Source: Actinomycetes bacterium
GTDB taxonomy: Bacteria > Actinomycetota > Acidimicrobiia > Acidimicrobiales > RAAP-2
Reading direction: 5' to 3'
DNA length: 14,494 nucleotides
Assembly: GCA_021787255.1 (NCBI GenBank)
Contig: JAJYMD010000279.1
Coordinates: forward strand, 1-14,494
Below, piece after piece: positions 13,953 to 14,494 of the stretch. The notes under the pieces are model-generated. The model was given only the letters and a program-made list of their open reading frames with translations. It did no database searches and was not told where the DNA came from. Positions within the stretch are counted from its first letter, which is position 1, and the number at the start of each line of letters is the position of its first letter. Made by a program: the position numbers and the translations under genes.

Positions 13953-14494
13953 ATGCTGCGTACGCTGTTCCTCCATCCCCCCTCCTACGAGGGCTTCGAC
14001 GGAGGCGCCGGCTCGAGATATCAGGCCCGACGGGAGATCCGCTCGTTCTGGTACCCGACGTGGCTGGCCCAGCTGGCGGCGCTCGTGCCGGGCAGCCGGT
14101 TGGTCGACGCGCCGGCCGCAGGGCTCGGCCTGGCAGACGTGCTGCCGCTCGCCGCGGACTACGACCTCGTGGTCCTGCACACGAGCTCGCCGTCGTTCCC
14201 CGGCGACGTCGAGGTCGTCGAGGCCTTGAAGGTGGCCAACCCCGCCCTCACCGTCGGTTTCGTGGGCGCCAAGGTGGCGGTCGAGCCGGAGCGGTCGCTC
14301 CTTGCGTCGAGGGCGATCGACTTCGTCGCCCGTGAGGAGTACGACTTCACGATCGCAGAGATCGCCGAGGGCCGACCGCTCGAGGAGGTCGACGGGATCG
14401 TGTACCGCGCCCCGGACGGCACCGTGGTGCGGACGCCCGACCGGGCGATCCTCGAGGACATGGACCGGCTTCCTTACGTGACCGAGGTCTACAA
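13953..14494 (+). CDS. hpnJ: HpnJ, hopanoid cyclitol-ether radical SAM protein (3' end beyond the window)
   Basis: The first 180 codons are present. The N-terminus, with FLHPPSYEGFDGGAGSRYQA, RREIRSFWYPTWLAQL, HTSSPSFPGDVEVVEALK and VGFVGAKVAV, is highly characteristic of HpnJ. This part is the B12-binding-like domain (about 1-150) that precedes the radical SAM core; the CxxxCxxC iron-sulfur motif would lie past the window edge. HpnJ contracts the amino-sugar ring attached to bacteriohopanetetrol to form the cyclitol ether of composite hopanoids. The ATG at 13953 follows AAGGAGGT by 9 nt; that site lies inside the end of the preceding gene, so translation is coupled. A TTG two codons upstream is too close to the site. 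The glycosyltransferase just upstream could supply its glycosylated substrate. hpnK and the squalene-hopene cyclase are not in view. Confidence 0.93.
   Translation, partial: MLRTLFLHPPSYEGFDGGAGSRYQARREIRSFWYPTWLAQLAALVPGSRLVDAPAAGLGLADVLPLAADYDLVVLHTSSPSFPGDVEVVEALKVANPALTVGFVGAKVAVEPERSLLASRAIDFVAREEYDFTIAEIAEGRPLEEVDGIVYRAPDGTVVRTPDRAILEDMDRLPYVTEVY

Overview
The window is very GC-rich DNA with strongly G/C-biased third codon positions and several GTG starts. Some genes have a TANNNT box only 8-10 nt upstream of the start codon, which suggests leaderless transcripts. Together with a Tat-exported protein carrying a cell-wall-binding-type-2 repeat, this points to an actinobacterium. A deep-branching lineage such as Acidimicrobiia is a guess, not shown by the sequence.

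Layout. Left end (1-2373): a minus-strand cell-surface protein with an N-terminal membrane anchor and a Ser/Thr/Gly-rich tail built on 48-, 15- and 9-bp tandem repeats, cut by the window edge; a minus-strand sigma-factor-like regulator; and a divergent small conserved-looking protein with a perfect 15-nt dyad between the two. Middle left (2374-4101): a compact minus-strand operon of three overlapping genes: an unknown soluble protein, a lipoprotein and a membrane-anchored CHAP-type cysteine hydrolase. It is divergent from an inositol-monophosphatase-family gene (4215-4970), and a tRNA-Val(UAC) gene follows. Centre (5365-8518): a minus-strand metabolic cluster of a zinc MDR dehydrogenase, EboE, and the C-terminal remnant of a Gfo/Idh/MocA oxidoreductase. 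The remnant abuts, head to head, the C-terminal remnant of an RbsC-type sugar ABC permease, so the junction near 8261-8282 looks like a rearrangement scar or an assembly join. Right (8573-12472): an envelope/glycan pair on the minus strand, namely a Tat-exported CWB2 plus collagen-like protein followed by a 1002-residue three-module glycosyltransferase. These two ORFs lie in the same frame and are separated by one TGA and 17 sense codons. Far right (12760-14494): a divergent operon of an MGDG-synthase-like (GT28) glycosyltransferase and the start of hpnJ, the radical SAM enzyme of the hopanoid cyclitol-ether side chain.

Much of the window concerns the cell envelope: surface proteins, peptidoglycan or peptide cleavage, protein or glycan glycosylation, and hopanoid side-chain modification. 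The most interesting leads are the collagen-like protein/glycosyltransferase pair, with its in-frame stop and GPT-rich repeats, and the back-to-back truncated genes. No gene-free stretch exceeds 300 bases; the longest, 12473-12759 (287 bases), holds several inverted repeats.
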